Source: Sinonovacula constricta
Taxonomy: Eukaryota > Mollusca > Bivalvia > Cardiida > Solecurtidae
DNA length: 64,000 bases
Direction: 5' to 3'
Assembly (NCBI GenBank): GCA_007844125.1
Contig: CM017569.1
Coordinates: 7,778,995-7,842,994 of the forward strand
In this document: positions 62,511 through 64,000 of the stretch, in pieces
Numbering within the stretch: the stretch's first letter is position 1
How the letters are laid out: every line of letters starts with the position of its first letter
Position numbers and translations under genes: made by a program
The notes under the pieces: generated by a model
What the model was told of the DNA's origin: nothing
The model's input: only the letters and a program-made list of their open reading frames with translations
The model's database searches: none

Positions 62511-63080
62511 TACTTTAGTACAAACTCGTGCAAACCTTGTAAGTTGTGATATGTAAATACCATAGGAGGTAGCACGAGGTGAATCACCATCAAGGTATGG
62601 CTAATTCACAATACTAAAGTTAAAATCATCTCTCTTGTCATAGATTTTAGTAGAGACGTTGTCATTGGAAATATTGATCTCAATGTCTAGAAATGCTGCA
62701 TTTAAATGTCAGTTATTTGCTTTATTAAGGGTAAGTTCTGGAGGGTAAATCAAATGCATCATTTGAGAAGAGAAAGGATTATCTATAGTTAGAATATCGT
62801 CAAGATAACGTGACGTTAAATTGAAAGCCTCTATAATGTGGCTTTGATTTGAAGGGGATAAAGTTAACATGAAATCACGTTCAAAGCAGTATAAAAACAA
62901 ATCTGCAAGTAATGGTGCAAAGTTGGTTCCCAAAGGGATACCAATTACTTGTCTAAATAAAGTGTCACCGCATTTTATGTAAATATTGTTTAATAGAAAA
63001 CGTAAAGCTTCACAAACATCCGTGCAAGTCCACATAGTAAACTTTTCTAAGAAAGTGTTGGTAAAAAATGCATTACTTTA
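62511..63080 (-). pseudogene. Decayed Penelope-like reverse transcriptase fragment
   Basis: A continuous minus-strand frame of about 190 codons interrupted only by in-frame stops at 62709-62711 (TGA) and 62601-62603 (TAG), with no frameshift. It reads SNAFFTNTFLEKF, then FRQVIGIPLGTNFAPLLADL (RT motif 4), then FNLTSRYLDDILTIDN (YLDD, the catalytic aspartates of motif 5), then IYPPELTLNKA, then KIYDKRDDFNFSIVN and YISQLTRFARVC. This arrangement is the one I know from a widespread animal reverse transcriptase family usually grouped with Penelope-like elements. The 108-codon frame 62709-63035 is its longest uninterrupted part. The element lacks the fingers, thumb end and any endonuclease, and is cut at 62511 by the family H variant. 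A non-functional relic. Confidence 0.65.
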
Positions 63081-63119
63081 ATGACATGCAATATATATAC
63101 GTTGCTCTCGAGCAAAAGT

Positions 63120-63221
63120 TTACAGACAGGAAGAAGGCACATACCTGATCCAGTTCCATTGGCGGGACGGAAATGTGCAACCTGTCATGTTTTAGAAGAC
63201 GAGTTTTATTTTATTTTTGAA
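63120..63221 (+). pseudogene. LINE C-terminal Cys motif fragment
   Basis: Frame reads LQTGRRHIPDPVPLAGRK, then CATCHVLEDEFYFIFE. The pattern Thr-Gly-Arg...Arg-Lys-Cys-x2-Cys-x4-Glu-Asp-Glu-Phe is known from the region downstream of the reverse transcriptase in LINE proteins of bivalves and other animals. It is embedded in a 64-codon open frame (63081-63275) that also reads into the next element. Too short to function; direction is the same as the LINE that follows, but the order is wrong (a C-terminal piece upstream of a reverse transcriptase), so they come from different insertions. Confidence 0.45.
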
Positions 63222-63234
63222 AATAACTTTATAA

Positions 63235-64000
63235 AAGTCATACATACCATCATGGCTACTCAAATCTTGCATTGATGAACTACTACCGATATTGACGAAA
63301 ATAGTTAATACATCTTTGGAAACAGCGTATGTCCCAGAAGTTTTCAAATGTTCACGAATACGGCCTCTACTGAAGAAACCGGGACTTGACCAAAATCAAC
63401 TGAAAAACTATAGACCTGTCTCGAATCTGTCCTTTATATCGAAGGCTCTAGAAAAAGCAGTGGACGCACAACTAGAAACGCATCTTGCCTTAAACAACCT
63501 ACATGAACCCAACCAATCAGCTTATCGGAAGTTTCATTCTACTGAGACTGCATTAATTAAAGTACAAAATGATATAATGCAATCATTAGACCAAAACAAA
63601 GTTACTGTGCTAGTCCTCTTAGATTTATCAGCAGCGTTTGATACTATCGATCATGATACTCTCCTAAATCGCCTTAAACAGGACTTTGGAATAATGGGTA
63701 CCCCTCTAAAGTGGATGACGTCATATCTCACCGATAGGTACCAAACAGTGTGTATCGACGGCGAGTTGTCGGAGGCCGTTCACATGACATACAGTGTACC
63801 GCAGGGATCGGTATTAGGTCCGAAAAACTACATTGTGTACACAAAGCCTGTTGGATCGATTTGTAGAAACCACGGTCTATCTCACCACTTCTACGCCGAC
63901 GATTCTCAACTGTATCTGACGTTCAAACCCAACGACAACGTGAGTGCTAGGGAAGCTCTGAATCGTGTTGAGAGCTGCCTTTCAGACATTGTATCCTGGA
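63235..64000 (+). CDS. LINE reverse transcriptase, partial, open to the window edge
   Basis: An open frame with no stop for 255 codons, from just after an in-frame TAA (63232) to the window edge; no start codon is assigned because homology begins inside the protein (SYIPSWLLKSCIDELLPIL). Reverse transcriptase motifs appear in order: RIRPLLKKPGLD, LKNYRPVSNLSFISKALEK, HEPNQSAYRKFHSTETAL, VLLDLSAAFDTIDHDTLL (first catalytic Asp), SVPQGSVLGP, and HHFYADDSQLY (YADD catalytic pair). The style of these motifs is that of CR1/L2/Jockey-clade non-LTR retrotransposons. The endonuclease and ORF1 are missing on the left, so the copy is 5' truncated or joined to other debris; its right part lies outside the window. 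About eight residues after SVLGP depart from the usual pattern. It copies RNA into DNA in retrotransposition. Confidence 0.85.

Overview
This window looks like gene-poor nuclear DNA from a eukaryote, most likely a bivalve mollusc. That is inferred from AT-rich sequence with no long open frames, abundant micro- and minisatellites, tRNA-derived SINEs, and repeat phrases familiar from bivalve genomes: the 'GGTCCACCTAAGGAACAT' and 'CCAAATATCAAAGCTCTA' phrases, and GGACGGACGGA-tailed units. The species cannot be fixed from the sequence. I found no host protein gene, rRNA or functional tRNA gene I would defend. The recognisable coding material is transposon-derived. The only reading frame that looks undamaged is a LINE reverse transcriptase running off the right edge.

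Layout. 1-1.07 kb: bivalve-type interspersed repeat with three diverged tandem units. 3.4-4.5 kb: TTAA-flanked inverted-repeat element, whose second copy lies in the opposite orientation at 56.6-57.9 kb. 4.75-5.2 kb: SINE interrupted by another repeat. 6.4-6.65 and 14.3-14.5 kb: further SINE copies. 9.6 kb: AT microsatellite. 10.65-13.19 kb: 53/54-bp minisatellite. 15.38-15.70 kb: CTT microsatellite with an internal 123-bp duplication. 19.32-23.37 kb: 50/53-bp minisatellite with higher-order duplications. 24.96-25.60 kb: LTR-like sequence. 29.6 and 41.5 kb: two diverged copies of a Cys/His-rich coding remnant. 30.7-36 kb: GA/CT, GT, AT and poly-A tracts. 39.68-40.44 and 43.07-43.96 kb: two TA-flanked pogo/Tigger-like elements, the second with a fossil transposase helix-turn-helix. 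55.6-56.0 kb: three tandem tRNA-like units. 62.5-64 kb: a decayed Penelope-like reverse transcriptase (minus strand), a LINE C-terminal scrap and an open LINE reverse transcriptase (both plus strand).

One dispersed family, called here family H for its GTCGGC...GCCGAC hairpin, recurs at least eight times on both strands and is the commonest interspersed sequence in the window. No set of genes here acts as a pathway. The interest lies in repeat architecture: nested insertions, internally rearranged satellite arrays, paired inverted elements and coding fossils. All homology calls come from reading motifs by eye, without database searches.
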